Of a stretch of DNA of 64,000 nucleotides, positions 26,246 through 35,381 are shown in pieces. This DNA comes from Devosia nitrariae (GTDB lineage Bacteria; Pseudomonadota; Alphaproteobacteria; Rhizobiales; Devosiaceae): NCBI RefSeq assembly GCF_030160115.1, contig NZ_BSNS01000018.1, positions 17,642 to 81,641 on the forward strand, written 5' to 3'. The notes under the pieces are model-generated. The model had not been told where the DNA came from and did no database searches. It saw only the letters and a list, made by a program, of their open reading frames with translations. The stretch's first letter is position 1, and each line of letters begins with the position of its first letter. The translations under genes were made by a program, and so were the position numbers.

Positions 26246-27454
26246 CTAATTGTGCGAGTAGGGATCGGCCGCGTCGCGAAGGCCGTCGCCGAGGAAGTTG
26301 AGGGCAAGCACGGCGATCACGACGGCGACCCCCGGCAGGATCAGCCACGGAGCGGTGGCTACCGTATTGACGTTCTGCGCCTCCTGCAGCAGCACGCCCC
26401 AGCTGACGACAGGCGCCCTGAGGCCGATGCCGAGGAAGGACAGTGCCGTCTCGGCGAGGATCATTTCGGGGATAGCCAGCGTCGTCACTGCGATGATGTG
26501 GCTCATGAACGCCGGCAGCAGCTGTCGGGTGATGATGCGGAACTCGCTGACTCCGTCGAGGCGGGCAGCGGTGACAAAGTCCTCGTTCTTGAGCGACATC
26601 ACCTTTCCGCGCGTCTCGCGGGCGAGGGAGGTCCAGCCGATGAGCGACAGCAGCACGGTGATCATGAAGTAGACCGCAAGCGGGTCCCAGGTCAGGGGGA
26701 TCGCCGCGGCCAGGCCCATCCATAGGGGGATGGTGGGCATCGAGCGCAGGAACTCGATGGTGCGCTGGATCGCGTGGTCGACCCGGCCGCCGTAATAACC
26801 CGAGAGACCCCCTAGAATGAGGCCGATTACAAGGCTGACCGCTACGCCCACCAAGCCGATCGACATCGACACACGTGTGCCATGGACGATGCGGGAAATA
26901 TTGTCACGCCCGAGACGATCAGTGCCAAGCAGGTAGAACGGCTGGCGCGGCTCGACCGGACCGATCAAATGGATGTTCCACTCGAAGAGCCCCCAGAAGT
27001 GATAGGTGTCGCCTTGGACGAAGAGGGCGATCGGGATCACCTTCTCGGGGTCTTCAACGAAGGTCTTGCGGTAAGTGCGGGGGTCGGTTTCGAAACTGTA
27101 GTCATGGACGTGTGGCGCGAAGCCCGATCCGTCCTCGGCAAAGAAGTGGATCGCCATGGGCGGTGCGTACTGGTGCCGGCCCGAAGTGCGGTTTGGGTCC
27201 TGCGGCGCGATGATCTCAGCGAAGGCGCCGACGAAATAAATGAAGGCGACGATCCAGAGGCTGACCACGGCGGCTTTGTGCCGCGAAAATTTCCAGCGCA
27301 TGAGCTGCCACTGGCTGGCCACGTCGACCACGGTGCCGGCATCCGACTCCGCGATATCGTCGGCAACGGAGTTGCGGGCCGCGACGGTCGGGAGCGTGTC
27401 GCCCTTGGTGCGGGGATGCGTTTCGGGCACGGCGCTGGGAAGCTCGGTTGTCAT
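26246..27454 (-). CDS. ABC transporter permease (DppC-like)
   Basis: A 402-residue permease. An N-terminal cytoplasmic tail precedes the first helix (VVSLWIVAFIYFVGAFAEII), then there is a long periplasmic insert, and then five helices with the EAA loop VMSLKNEDFVTAARLDGVSE. The periplasmic insert, with HFFAEDGSGFAPHVHDYSF, is larger than in peptide permeases and resembles the sugar-type branch of this family. I start at ATG 27454, with GGAG upstream and four bases after the previous stop, rather than the open ATG at 27493. Confidence 0.9.
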   Translation of the reverse strand: MTTELPSAVPETHPRTKGDTLPTVAARNSVADDIAESDAGTVVDVASQWQLMRWKFSRHKAAVVSLWIVAFIYFVGAFAEIIAPQDPNRTSGRHQYAPPMAIHFFAEDGSGFAPHVHDYSFETDPRTYRKTFVEDPEKVIPIALFVQGDTYHFWGLFEWNIHLIGPVEPRQPFYLLGTDRLGRDNISRIVHGTRVSMSIGLVGVAVSLVIGLILGGLSGYYGGRVDHAIQRTIEFLRSMPTIPLWMGLAAAIPLTWDPLAVYFMITVLLSLIGWTSLARETRGKVMSLKNEDFVTAARLDGVSEFRIITRQLLPAFMSHIIAVTTLAIPEMILAETALSFLGIGLRAPVVSWGVLLQEAQNVNTVATAPWLILPGVAVVIAVLALNFLGDGLRDAADPYSHN

Positions 27455-27458
27455 GGCC

Positions 27459-28442
27459 TTACTCCAGCCGAATACGCGGATCGAGGATGGCAAGCAGGAT
27501 GTCCGAGACGATCGTGCCCACCAGCGTCAGAACCGAGAGCAGCAGGATGAAACCACCAGCGAGGTACATGTCCTGGCTCTGCAGCGAGGTGAGCAGCAGC
27601 GGCCCCACCGTCGGCAGGTTGAGGACCACCGAGACGATCACCGCGCCGGAGACGAGGCTCGGCAGCACCCATCCGACGGTCGAAACGAAGGGGTTGAGTG
27701 CGATCCGGATGGGGTACTTGAGGATCAGCCGCACCTCCGAGAGGCCTTTGGCGCGGGCCGTAGTGACGTATGGCTTGTTGAGCTCGTCGAGCAGGTTGGC
27801 GCGCATGATGCGGATCAGCTCTGCCGTGCGCGCCGCGCCGATCACGATCATCGGGATCCAGAGGTGACTGATGAGGTCCCAGACCTTTGCCCACGACCAC
27901 GGCGCGGTCCGATATTCCGGGGAGAACAGGCCGCCCACCGACTGACCGAAGTAGCGAAAACCGATGTACATCAGCACGAGCGCGAGGAGGAAATTGGGGA
28001 TCGCAAGCCCAATGAAGCCGATAAACGTGACGATGTAGTCGCCGATCGAGTACTGCTTGACGGCCGAATAGACGCCGATCGGGAACGAAATTGCCCAGGC
28101 AAAGAGCAGCGTCGCGAGCGACAGCAGCATGGTGAACCCGAGCTGGTCCCAGATCAGTTCCGCCACCGGGCGCTTCCACTGGAACGAGTAGCCGAAGTCG
28201 CCTTCCAGGAGGATGCCGCTGATCCAGCGCCAATATTGAATATAGAGAGGCTGATCCAGCCCGAAGCGCCGCGTAAGAAACGCGATCTGCTCCTGGCTGA
28301 CGTCGCTGCCCTGCTGCATGCTGGCGACGAGCGTGGTGAGGAAGTCCCCCGGCGGCAGCTGGATGATCACGAACGCCGCGACGGAGATGAGGAACATCAT
28401 CACCACCATGGCGACCAGCCGCTTGGCAATGAAGTGGATCAT
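27459..28442 (-). CDS. ABC transporter permease (DppB-like)
   Basis: A 327-residue permease with a first helix right at the N-terminus (LVAMVVMMFLISVAAFVIIQ), a periplasmic loop, and five further helices. The EAA-type loop is DELNKPYVTTARAKGLSEVR. GGAG lies upstream of the ATG. It forms the translocation pore with the DppC-like protein encoded immediately downstream. It follows the enolase-superfamily gene by 31 bases in operon A. Confidence 0.92.
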   Translation of the reverse strand: MIHFIAKRLVAMVVMMFLISVAAFVIIQLPPGDFLTTLVASMQQGSDVSQEQIAFLTRRFGLDQPLYIQYWRWISGILLEGDFGYSFQWKRPVAELIWDQLGFTMLLSLATLLFAWAISFPIGVYSAVKQYSIGDYIVTFIGFIGLAIPNFLLALVLMYIGFRYFGQSVGGLFSPEYRTAPWSWAKVWDLISHLWIPMIVIGAARTAELIRIMRANLLDELNKPYVTTARAKGLSEVRLILKYPIRIALNPFVSTVGWVLPSLVSGAVIVSVVLNLPTVGPLLLTSLQSQDMYLAGGFILLLSVLTLVGTIVSDILLAILDPRIRLE

Positions 28443-28473
28443 GCTCCTGCCTCCTTGCTGGTGGCGTGACTCG

Positions 28474-29574
28474 TCAAGCGAGGCGTTCCGCCGTCTTGAG
28501 GAAGTCGGGATCGGGATCGAGCGCCATGCCCGGAACGTCGGGGCAGGTCACGGTACCGTCGGCATTCACGGGAGCGGTATGGAGGAAGAAATCCGGTGTG
28601 CCGGCGGGTTTGGGGTAGTATTCCAGCATCCGGGCGTTGGGAATTGCTGCGAGCAGGTTCAGGTGCGCGAGTTGTTCGCCATGGGGGCAGATGTCCAGCC
28701 CGTTGGCATCGGCCATCGCGGCGATCTTGAGGAACTCGGTAACGCCGCCGGTGTATCGGGCGTCCGGTTGCAGGATGGAGATTGCCCCGGTCGCGATCAG
28801 ATCGCGGAAACCATGCTTGGTATACTCGTTCTCGCCGGTCGCAATGGTGACGCCGGTCGCCTCGAACAGGCGGCGGAATCCCTCGTAATCGTCGGGCTGT
28901 ACCGGCTCCTCGAACCAAAAGATGTCCTGGTCCTCCAGGCGGCGGGCGAGCGAGATCGCATCATAGGCGCGATAGGCGCAATTGGCGTCGATCATCACTT
29001 TGATGTCTGGACCGACGGCATTGCGAACGGCGCGCACGCGCTCGACATCTTCAGTGATCGAGACGGCTCCGACCTTCATCTTAACAGCGCGGGCACCCAT
29101 TTCGACATAGCCCACCATTTCCTCTGCGAGCTCCTTGAGGCCCTTGTCCGGCGCGTAGTACCCCCCGGCGGTGTAGATCGGGATATCGGTGCGGTAGCCA
29201 CCGACGAGCTTGTAGAGCGGCAGGCCCGCTACCTTACCCCTGATGTCCCACAGTGCGGTGTCGATCGAGGAGAGGGCACGCGTTTCCATGCCGCGCCGCC
29301 CATAGAGCTTGGGCGACCAGAGCTCTTTCCAGATCGCCTCCGTCATCAGAGGATCGCGACCAATCAGCTTCTTGGTGAACTGTTCGCGAAAGGCACGCTC
29401 GGCGGGGCGAGGGCGGCCGATGCCGTACCCCGTGATGCCCGCGTTCGTCTGCACTTCGACGAAGCTGATCTCATGATTGGTGTAGGTGTGGAGCCCGTTG
29501 CTGATGGGAACATCCCGCTTCCACTTATACTCCTTGACGTCTATGGCAGTGATCTTCAGTCCGGAGGCAGTCAT
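28474..29574 (-). CDS. Mandelate racemase/enolase-superfamily enzyme
   Basis: A 366-residue enolase-superfamily protein. The N-terminal capping domain is followed by a barrel with the KxK base motif in RAVKMKVG (near 165), metal ligands in MIDANCAY (near 194), WFEEP (near 220) and TGENEY (near 246), and the His of CPHGEQLAHL near 297. The KxK plus His/Asp set matches the mandelate racemase subgroup, which abstracts a proton alpha to a carboxylate in sugar-acid dehydration, racemisation or lactone isomerisation. AGGA precedes ATG 29574. Being inside an importer operon, it probably processes a sugar acid released from the imported compound. The exact substrate is unknown. Confidence 0.85.
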   Translation of the reverse strand: MTASGLKITAIDVKEYKWKRDVPISNGLHTYTNHEISFVEVQTNAGITGYGIGRPRPAERAFREQFTKKLIGRDPLMTEAIWKELWSPKLYGRRGMETRALSSIDTALWDIRGKVAGLPLYKLVGGYRTDIPIYTAGGYYAPDKGLKELAEEMVGYVEMGARAVKMKVGAVSITEDVERVRAVRNAVGPDIKVMIDANCAYRAYDAISLARRLEDQDIFWFEEPVQPDDYEGFRRLFEATGVTIATGENEYTKHGFRDLIATGAISILQPDARYTGGVTEFLKIAAMADANGLDICPHGEQLAHLNLLAAIPNARMLEYYPKPAGTPDFFLHTAPVNADGTVTCPDVPGMALDPDPDFLKTAERLA

Positions 29575-29623
29575 CGGTAGGTCCTGAATGGCTTCTGGTA
29601 GAGCGGCGGCAGGGTCGCATGGC

Positions 29624-29647
29624 GGGAGTGCGCCGTGGCACACTCCC
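29624..29647 (-). terminator. Hairpin after the operon A binding-protein gene
   Basis: A 10-bp stem with one G-U pair on the minus-strand RNA (GGGAGTGTGC with GCGCACTCCC, loop CACG), 17 bases after the binding-protein stop and before the enolase-superfamily gene. No T-run follows, so partial termination or protection of the upstream message is more likely than full termination. Confidence 0.6.
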
Positions 29648-29663
29648 GGTACCTTGGGGGTGG

Positions 29664-31568
29664 CTACTGAGCGCCGGCCGCGTACTGCTCCACCTGCGTC
29701 GGGCCTGGGAACAGGGGCGCCGAACTGGCATAGGCCACCGAAGGCACGTTTTGCAGGCGATGCACGCCGATGCCGTTCACCGGCAGGCCAAGGCCAAGGA
29801 TGTTGAACTGCTCCTTGTGGATGGCGAGGATCTGCCGGTAGAGGTCCGCCTGCTTTTCGAGGTCGGGCTCAACCTGCATCTGCTCGTGAAGCGCGATCAC
29901 GTCCTTCATCCACTGCGGCGGCTCCTGCGGGTCGGCGCCGCCGACAGCCCAGTGCACCCATCCCGTCATCCACGCGGAGTCGGCGTTGAGCGGCACGTAG
30001 GCACGGGGGAAGACGTACGTGTTCATCGAGGCGCCGTCGCCGTCATCCACTAGGACATGGTGCTCGTTGGCGTTGCGCAGCGTATCCTTGGCGGCCTTCT
30101 CCAGCGAGCGGGACTGTACGTTGAAGCCGATGGCGCGCCAGTCCTCCTCGAGGAAGGGCAGCATGTCGACATAGGGCTGGCGGTCGGCACGCGTGGTGAT
30201 CACGAAGTTGATCGGCTGGCCGTCCGGGGATAGGCGCCACCCATTGGCGTCCCGCTTATCGTAGCCCGCCGCGTCGAGCAGCTGGTTCGCCATCTCGGGG
30301 TCGTACTGAGTGAACTGCGTGCCCATCTCCTCGTCGTAGAACTGCTTTTCTTCGGGACGCGGCGAGATCTGGTGCGGCGTTCCCTGGCCCGCATAAACGA
30401 TATCGATGATCTCCTGCCGATCGATAGCGACGCTCAGCGCGATGCGCACGTCACGGTTCGAGAACAGGGCCTTCAGCACCGGGTCTCGCGCCGTCTGGTT
30501 GAGGTGGATCTGCACCGGAGATGCCGCCGCCCCATTGACGATCTCGAAGAACTTGAGACCCGCCTTCGCTTCGTTGTCGAACATCACGGCGCGGTTGGCC
30601 GGCGTGTTGACGTAGCGGGCGTTGTAGTCCACCTCACCGTTTAGCACCTTGAGCAGCATGACTTCGAAGTCCTTGACGACTTCAATTGTCGAACCGTCGA
30701 GGTACGGCAGCTGGTTTCCCTGATCATCGATCTTCCAGTAGTAGGGGTTGCGCTCCATGGTGATGATCTCGGTATCGTCTGCGCGCCGCGTGTACACCCA
30801 GGGTGTGATCACCGGCTTTTCGAGATTATTGTAGATGTTGTGTCGCTCCATGAACCGCTCTTCCCAGTTCGTGAAGCCGGCGGCGAGCGCCTCTTCTTCG
30901 GCGTTCGCGTTGAAGTCCGGGTGGAACTGTTCCATGTAGTGGCGCGGGTATGTCGCGAGCCAGATGCCGCTGTTGGTGGCGAGCTGGAGCGGCAGCATCG
31001 ACTTGGAGCGGCCAAAGGTGAACTTCACGGTATAGTCGTCGATCGCCTCGACCTTCAACTCATCTTCGGCCGTGAGAAAGCCCAACCGGAACAGGGGGTC
31101 GATATTGTCGTTGAACTGCACATGCTCGGCCCAGAACACGATGTCGGCGGCGGTGAATGGCTCGCCGTCCGACCACTTCATGCCCTCGCGCAGATCGAAG
31201 ATGTACTCCGTGGCATCGGCGTTGACCTCGTATCCTTCGGCTATGTTCGGGAGCACCTCGCTCATCTCGTTGTTCCAGCGCATCAGCGGCTCGTAGTGGT
31301 AGAAGGTCTGGAGCCACGACTCGTCGCCCGCGCCCTGGTAGACCTGACGCAGATTGCCGCCGTAGGTGCGGACGCCGTCTACCGGCACAATGACCATCGG
31401 TTCGCTGCCGACGCGATCGGCGACCGGGGGCAACTCTTCCATGGCGTCGAGCATGGGGGCCTGGGCGATGGCCGTCTGGGCCAGCACGGAAGGTGCAATC
31501 AGGACAGAACTCAGCAGTCCGGCAAGGACCACGTGCGAATAGGCAAGTCGTCGCGCGAAGCGTCTCAA
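29664..31568 (-). CDS. ABC transporter substrate-binding protein, family 5
   Basis: A 634-residue periplasmic binding protein of the Opp/Dpp (SBP family 5) type. A Sec signal (VVLAGLLSSVLIAPSVLAQ) is followed by YEPLMRWNNEMSEVLPNIAE and the family motif FDLREGMKWSDGEPFTAADI. The start codon is TTG at 31568, supported by GGGAGGGG about nine bases upstream. Its size (over 600 residues) is larger than dipeptide binders and fits oligosaccharide-binding relatives. It heads operon A and diverges from a LysR gene, with a palindrome between them. Confidence 0.92.
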   Translation of the reverse strand: MRRFARRLAYSHVVLAGLLSSVLIAPSVLAQTAIAQAPMLDAMEELPPVADRVGSEPMVIVPVDGVRTYGGNLRQVYQGAGDESWLQTFYHYEPLMRWNNEMSEVLPNIAEGYEVNADATEYIFDLREGMKWSDGEPFTAADIVFWAEHVQFNDNIDPLFRLGFLTAEDELKVEAIDDYTVKFTFGRSKSMLPLQLATNSGIWLATYPRHYMEQFHPDFNANAEEEALAAGFTNWEERFMERHNIYNNLEKPVITPWVYTRRADDTEIITMERNPYYWKIDDQGNQLPYLDGSTIEVVKDFEVMLLKVLNGEVDYNARYVNTPANRAVMFDNEAKAGLKFFEIVNGAAASPVQIHLNQTARDPVLKALFSNRDVRIALSVAIDRQEIIDIVYAGQGTPHQISPRPEEKQFYDEEMGTQFTQYDPEMANQLLDAAGYDKRDANGWRLSPDGQPINFVITTRADRQPYVDMLPFLEEDWRAIGFNVQSRSLEKAAKDTLRNANEHHVLVDDGDGASMNTYVFPRAYVPLNADSAWMTGWVHWAVGGADPQEPPQWMKDVIALHEQMQVEPDLEKQADLYRQILAIHKEQFNILGLGLPVNGIGVHRLQNVPSVAYASSAPLFPGPTQVEQYAAGAQ

Positions 31569-31645
31569 GGTATCCCCTCCCTGGATGCGGCGCGGCGGTC
31601 GCTTTCGACCCGTCCGCGCCTTAGGAAGGTCCTCCGCCTTCCCAA

Positions 31646-31658
31646 CTATGACTCATAG
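31646..31658. promoter_or_regulatory. Palindrome between binding-protein gene and divergent LysR gene
   Basis: CTATGACTCATAG is a perfect 6+1+6 dyad midway between the divergent operon A and the LysR gene. It is a natural candidate for binding of that LysR protein, although the T-N11-A spacing is not exact. Confidence 0.45.
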
Positions 31659-31702
31659 GCAGGGATAGGGATGTCGTCTAATCATCAATAGTAAGGACTC
31701 GA

Positions 31703-31715
31703 TGACCTGAGGTTA
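31703..31715 (+). promoter_or_regulatory. Dyad ACCTGAGGT before LysR start
   Basis: TGACCTGAGGTTA has T-N11-A spacing and an ACCT-G-AGGT core, eight bases before the LysR ATG. Twelve bases (ACCTGAGGTTAT) are identical to the sequence before the other LysR start at 35243. Part of it (GAGG) may be just a ribosome site. Confidence 0.4.
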
Positions 31716-31723
31716 TTGCTACG

Positions 31724-32659
31724 ATGTCTCGCTACTCCAGTCGCATCAGTTTGCGTGAGATGGAGATGATCCGCGCCATCCTTACGTACGGCACGATGGC
31801 AAAGGCGGCGCAGATGATAAACGTCTCCCAGCCGGCAATCAGCCGTATGGTCAAGCAGGCCGAGGACCGTACCGGCCTGCAGTTTTTCGAGCGCCGCGGC
31901 TCAAAGCTAATCCCCACGCCCGACCTGACGACACTGAGCCGCGAATTCGAAAAGGTGTTCGCGAGCGTCGACCGCGTTCAGGCGTTGACCTTGGCCCTCG
32001 GTGCCGGCCTCGGCCGCCCTATACACATCTCGTCCATGTCGGTTCTGGCCGAGACCATGCTGACTCCTGCGCTTGTCGATCTGCGCCGACGGCATCCACA
32101 AACGCCAATTGCCGTCAGGCTCAATCATCGTCCTGGCGTCGAGCAGGAGGTCATCCGAGAAGAGTCGGATCTGGGCCTTGTACATGGCATTGCACAGCAT
32201 GATGCGCTCACCGCAATCAGCCTATGCAGCGCCCACGTGGTATGCCTGATGCACTGCGACCATCCGCTTGCCGCATGTTCCGAGCTCGGTCCAGGCGATC
32301 TCGCCGAGGAGCCCCTGATTTCGATGGGCCGCCTATCGCCGCTCAGCCAGCAAGTCATCGACGCCTTCGACGCGGCCGGCATTGCCCGTCGGATCAGCAT
32401 TCAGATCGCGGATTCCGGTCTGGCCGCGCACTTCTGCGCCAGCGGTCTCGGCCTTGCGCTGCTTGATCCATTCTTCCTCAGCTCTGGCCTGCCCGAGCAT
32501 CTTGTCATGCGGCCTTTTACCCCCACCATTCAGATCGAATGCTTTGCGATCCACTCGAACCGCCGCGTCCTACCGGAGCTCGAGGCCGACCTCCTCGAGA
32601 GCCTCCGGGCCGCCGGAGCACAGTGGGAACGCAGGTTTCGCGAAATGTTGGCCACCTAG
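31724..32659 (+). CDS. LysR-family transcriptional regulator
   Basis: A 311-residue LysR regulator, divergent from operon A. DNA-binding region: ISLREMEMIRAILTYGTMAK, then AAQMINVSQPAISRMVKQAE and GLQFFERRGSKLIPT. The effector domain contains PIHISSMSVLAETMLTPALV and DSGLAAHFCASGLGLALLDP. The position makes it the likely regulator of the importer and the enolase-superfamily gene. It resembles the NocR/OccR-like branch of opine and sugar-acid regulators by N-terminal style, but that is only an impression. Confidence 0.88.
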   Translation: MSRYSSRISLREMEMIRAILTYGTMAKAAQMINVSQPAISRMVKQAEDRTGLQFFERRGSKLIPTPDLTTLSREFEKVFASVDRVQALTLALGAGLGRPIHISSMSVLAETMLTPALVDLRRRHPQTPIAVRLNHRPGVEQEVIREESDLGLVHGIAQHDALTAISLCSAHVVCLMHCDHPLAACSELGPGDLAEEPLISMGRLSPLSQQVIDAFDAAGIARRISIQIADSGLAAHFCASGLGLALLDPFFLSSGLPEHLVMRPFTPTIQIECFAIHSNRRVLPELEADLLESLRAAGAQWERRFREMLAT

Positions 32660-33138
32660 AGAGCGAGATCAAGGGTACTTGACGTAACCGTAAGTGGCCG
32701 CGAGTCTTGCACGCGTCGAACGATTGGTTAGGGCCACTTTTGGCCTCTGGCACCCGGTAGTCGTTTGTCCGCTTTTTTGTTGCTTCCTCCCCCAGTAGCG
32801 GACGGCAGGCTTCCGGCCCCACTTCCGTCAGTGGATCGATCGAGGACCCCTTGCAGAAGGCGGCCGTAGTCGGAATCCTTCATACTGGCGGCTAGCACAA
32901 GCACGATGAGGCGCAGGTGAACTTCGTCCTCGGCTGACTTATTCGGATCGTCGCATCCAACCAAGACGCTCGCTCGTAGTAGCTCCAGCGCCCCGCGGAT
33001 GCCTGACCAAGTCGTTTGGGGAGCGCGTCCGCGAGAGCCCAGAGTTCCATAATCTGACGTTATGTTGCGGTTCCCAATGTGAATTGGACGTACCGGGCCG
33101 TACGACCTAGCTCTTCTCACAAAAGCGGAGGGCATGTC
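32660..33138. other. Intergenic; doubtful minus-strand ORF
   Basis: 479 bases between the LysR gene and the first Gfo/Idh/MocA gene. A minus-strand open frame (32728-33180) encodes up to 150 residues with a short helical part, LELLRASVLVGCDDPNKSAE, but no ribosome site or domain supports it. A CGTAC-N6-GTACG inverted repeat near 33088-33103 lies 35 bases before the plus-strand gene. Confidence 0.35.
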
Positions 33139-34278
33139 GTGAGACGATATCGTGCAGGAGCTATTGGTGACACCGGGCACGTTGATAACGCAGGCCGGTA
33201 CCTAGGTTTCGACGCGAGCCACGGCCTTCATTTGCCCTACAAGGACCTCGAACAATTCGAGATGACTGCCGTTGCCGATCACGACCCATCCGCGAGAGCG
33301 CACGGCATGGACATCACAGGCGCCCTTCGATCCTATTCTGATTATCGCGAGATGCTCGCCACGGAGCGGCTGGACATCGTCAGCGTCTGCTCGCGGCAAG
33401 CAAGCCGCCATGAAGAGATGGTGCTCGCTGCTGTCGCCACTGGTTGTCATGTGTTCGTGGATAAGCCGTTTACCGTTGATTTGGCATCCGCGGACCGGAT
33501 TGTTCACGCTTGCGATGCGGCCGGGGTAAAGCTCGCCGTTGCGCATCAAAGTCGGTATCTGGAGCCCTTCCTGACGGCCCATCAAATGCTGCTTGCGGGT
33601 GAGATCGGTTCTCTGGTGACCATGCGAGGTCGCGTGAAGGAAGATCACCGGGGTGGTGGCGAGGATGTAATCTGCTGCGGGGTCCACATCCTCGACCTGA
33701 TGCGGATGTTTGCCGGCGACCCGCAATGGGTATCGGCCTATGTCAGCGTAGAGGGTAGGGCGGTGACGAAGGCGGACGCCTATGTACCAGTGGACTGCAA
33801 CGGTCTTGTTGCCGGAGACAGGACCGACGCTGCCTTCGGGTTCGAGGGCGGCGTCATAGGTCACCTCACCTCAGTTCGTAACCAGCATGATTGGGGAGAG
33901 CGCTGGGGTCTGACTCTCGAAGGTACCCGAGGGGCGGTTTCGTTGCGCATGTTCAACGACCTTTCGTCGCCTTCGAAACTCAGCATCAGTCGGAAACGAT
34001 CGGTCCCGGAGGAGGCTGGTCCGTTCGAAATTCTTGAGGTCCCACTTGAGCCCGAAGTTCCGGGTGCCGTTCCTGCCAACACCGGTTATCCGCCACTGAG
34101 AGGCAACAGGCAGGCGGTTTTTGACCTGATGAAGGCGGCCGAAGAGCGTCGCGAGCCCAAGTCCAGTGCACGGGATGGACGATGGACGCTTGAGATGGCG
34201 CTTGGCATTTATCAGTCACACCTCAGCCAGCGCCGAGTGGCCTTACCTTTGGCAGATCGCTCTCACCCGCTCGAATAG
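33139..34278 (+). CDS. Gfo/Idh/MocA-family oxidoreductase (1)
   Basis: A 379-residue NAD(P)-dependent sugar oxidoreductase of the Gfo/Idh/MocA family. GTG 33139 has GGAGGG six bases upstream. The nucleotide loop is unusual: RAGAIGDTGHVDN in place of GxGxxG. The catalytic Lys is in FVDKPFTVDL (usual EKP replaced by DKP). The second domain carries KEDHRGGGEDVICCGVHILD. It is clearly paralogous to the protein at 36743-37864, sharing the AGAIGxTG, DKP and GGGED features. The family oxidises or reduces ring hydroxyls, for example making 3-keto sugars. The stop is 35 bases from the convergent LysR gene. Confidence 0.87.
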   Translation: MRRYRAGAIGDTGHVDNAGRYLGFDASHGLHLPYKDLEQFEMTAVADHDPSARAHGMDITGALRSYSDYREMLATERLDIVSVCSRQASRHEEMVLAAVATGCHVFVDKPFTVDLASADRIVHACDAAGVKLAVAHQSRYLEPFLTAHQMLLAGEIGSLVTMRGRVKEDHRGGGEDVICCGVHILDLMRMFAGDPQWVSAYVSVEGRAVTKADAYVPVDCNGLVAGDRTDAAFGFEGGVIGHLTSVRNQHDWGERWGLTLEGTRGAVSLRMFNDLSSPSKLSISRKRSVPEEAGPFEILEVPLEPEVPGAVPANTGYPPLRGNRQAVFDLMKAAEERREPKSSARDGRWTLEMALGIYQSHLSQRRVALPLADRSHPLE

Positions 34279-34313
34279 TTGGCCGGTTTTGGAAACGGGA
34301 CGGTTGCGGGTGC

Positions 34314-35243
34314 CTAAGCGGGCACCGCATTAACGCGCATCAGCGTTTCTACAAACTCCTGGTCTATCGGCGGCCTCTCTTCGTCGGCGCGGGTGATGAT
34401 GCCATAATCGTCCAGACCTGCGGGAACGGTTATCGGCAGGCGCCTGATCCGCCCCATCTTGATCTCGGATCTAAGGAGGACAGAAGGAAGACTCGAGATC
34501 ATACCAGCCTCCAGCACCAGCTGCATTGTCGCATGTACCGACGTCGTTTCCACCAAACTCCTCGGGGCTCCTCCCTTGGAAGTGAAGAATTCTTCCATGA
34601 GCAGCCGCAGGGGACTAGTGATCGGCTGGAGGACCCAGGACTCCTCCAACAGGTCTGCAGTGGTCGGCTCGATCTGCGCCAACGGGTGATCGGCGGCGGC
34701 GAACAGCCAAATTTCCTCATTGCCGAGGGCCGCGAACGTAGTAGCCGACGACGTTGTTTCCGAGCGCCGCCCGATGACGATGTCGAGCCGTTGCTGCAGC
34801 AGCGCAATCACCAGCTGATCGCTCGTTCCGGTCATTAGTCGGATGGTGACCAAGGGCCGGAGTTTTTTCATGTCGGCTATCGCCGTCGGAAGGAGCCGGT
34901 GAACCACCGACGTTATCGCTCCAACGCGCACGACGCCGTGACCCCCCTCGCGCATCACGCGGGAGTCATCGAGAAACTTGACGGCCTCGTCGATGGCGCG
35001 ATGCGCGTAGGTGACGGCCAACTGGCCTACCTCGGTCGGCCGCATTCCTCGGGGAAAGCGCTCAAAGAGCCTGGAGCCGACGATGTCCTCAACCTCTTGA
35101 AGCATTTTTGTGGCGGCCGGCTGCGTCATCACCATCTGCCGCGCCGCCGCATTGAGATTGTGGGTCCTGCCGAGCACAGAGATCAACTGAAGTTGTCTGA
35201 AGCGCAGTCGAGCCATGGCGTTGTGATAGCGGGAGTGGAACAT
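34314..35243 (-). CDS. LysR-family transcriptional regulator
   Basis: A 309-residue LysR regulator resembling the GbpR galactose-binding-protein regulator group. DNA-binding part: MARLRFRQLQLISVLGRTHN followed by AAARQMVMTQPAATKMLQEVE and LFERFPRGMRPTEVGQ. Effector domain: VRVGAITSVVHRLLPTAIAD and LDIVIGRRSETTS. It is divergent from the orphan family-1 binding protein and convergent with Gfo/Idh/MocA gene 1, so it probably controls the 35382-41281 block. Either ATG 35243 or the internal ATG at about 35216 could be the start. Confidence 0.87.
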   Translation of the reverse strand: MFHSRYHNAMARLRFRQLQLISVLGRTHNLNAAARQMVMTQPAATKMLQEVEDIVGSRLFERFPRGMRPTEVGQLAVTYAHRAIDEAVKFLDDSRVMREGGHGVVRVGAITSVVHRLLPTAIADMKKLRPLVTIRLMTGTSDQLVIALLQQRLDIVIGRRSETTSSATTFAALGNEEIWLFAAADHPLAQIEPTTADLLEESWVLQPITSPLRLLMEEFFTSKGGAPRSLVETTSVHATMQLVLEAGMISSLPSVLLRSEIKMGRIRRLPITVPAGLDDYGIITRADEERPPIDQEFVETLMRVNAVPA

Positions 35244-35246
35244 CGA

Positions 35247-35259
35247 TAACCTCAGGTAA
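35247..35259 (-). promoter_or_regulatory. Dyad ACCTGAGGT before divergent LysR start
   Basis: On the minus strand TTACCTGAGGTTA, T-N11-A spaced, ends three bases before the LysR ATG. It shares ACCTGAGGTTAT with the LysR gene at 31724. GAGGT also sits at ribosome-site distance, so part of the conservation could be translational. Confidence 0.4.
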
Positions 35260-35381
35260 TAACAACCTAGGAGAAACTCATTAGACGGCTATCGCTGTGG
35301 GGTCTAGCCTGAACCTGCGTTTGGGCTGGTGACCATGAGGAGGCCTGGCTCACCTTCTGCCGGCGCGGATGGGAGGAGAAG

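Noticed and set aside
25206..26723. Upstream continuation of the frame of the F-type ATPase gene, giving a possible 855-residue fusion
   Set aside because: The extra part is an out-of-frame reading of the D-type ATPase and permease genes; the ATGA overlap at 25205 marks the real start.
32728..33180. 150-codon minus-strand frame between LysR and Gfo/Idh/MocA genes
   Set aside because: No ribosome site, no domain, and it overlaps the start region of the well-supported gene at 33139; kept only as a remark in the intergenic entry.
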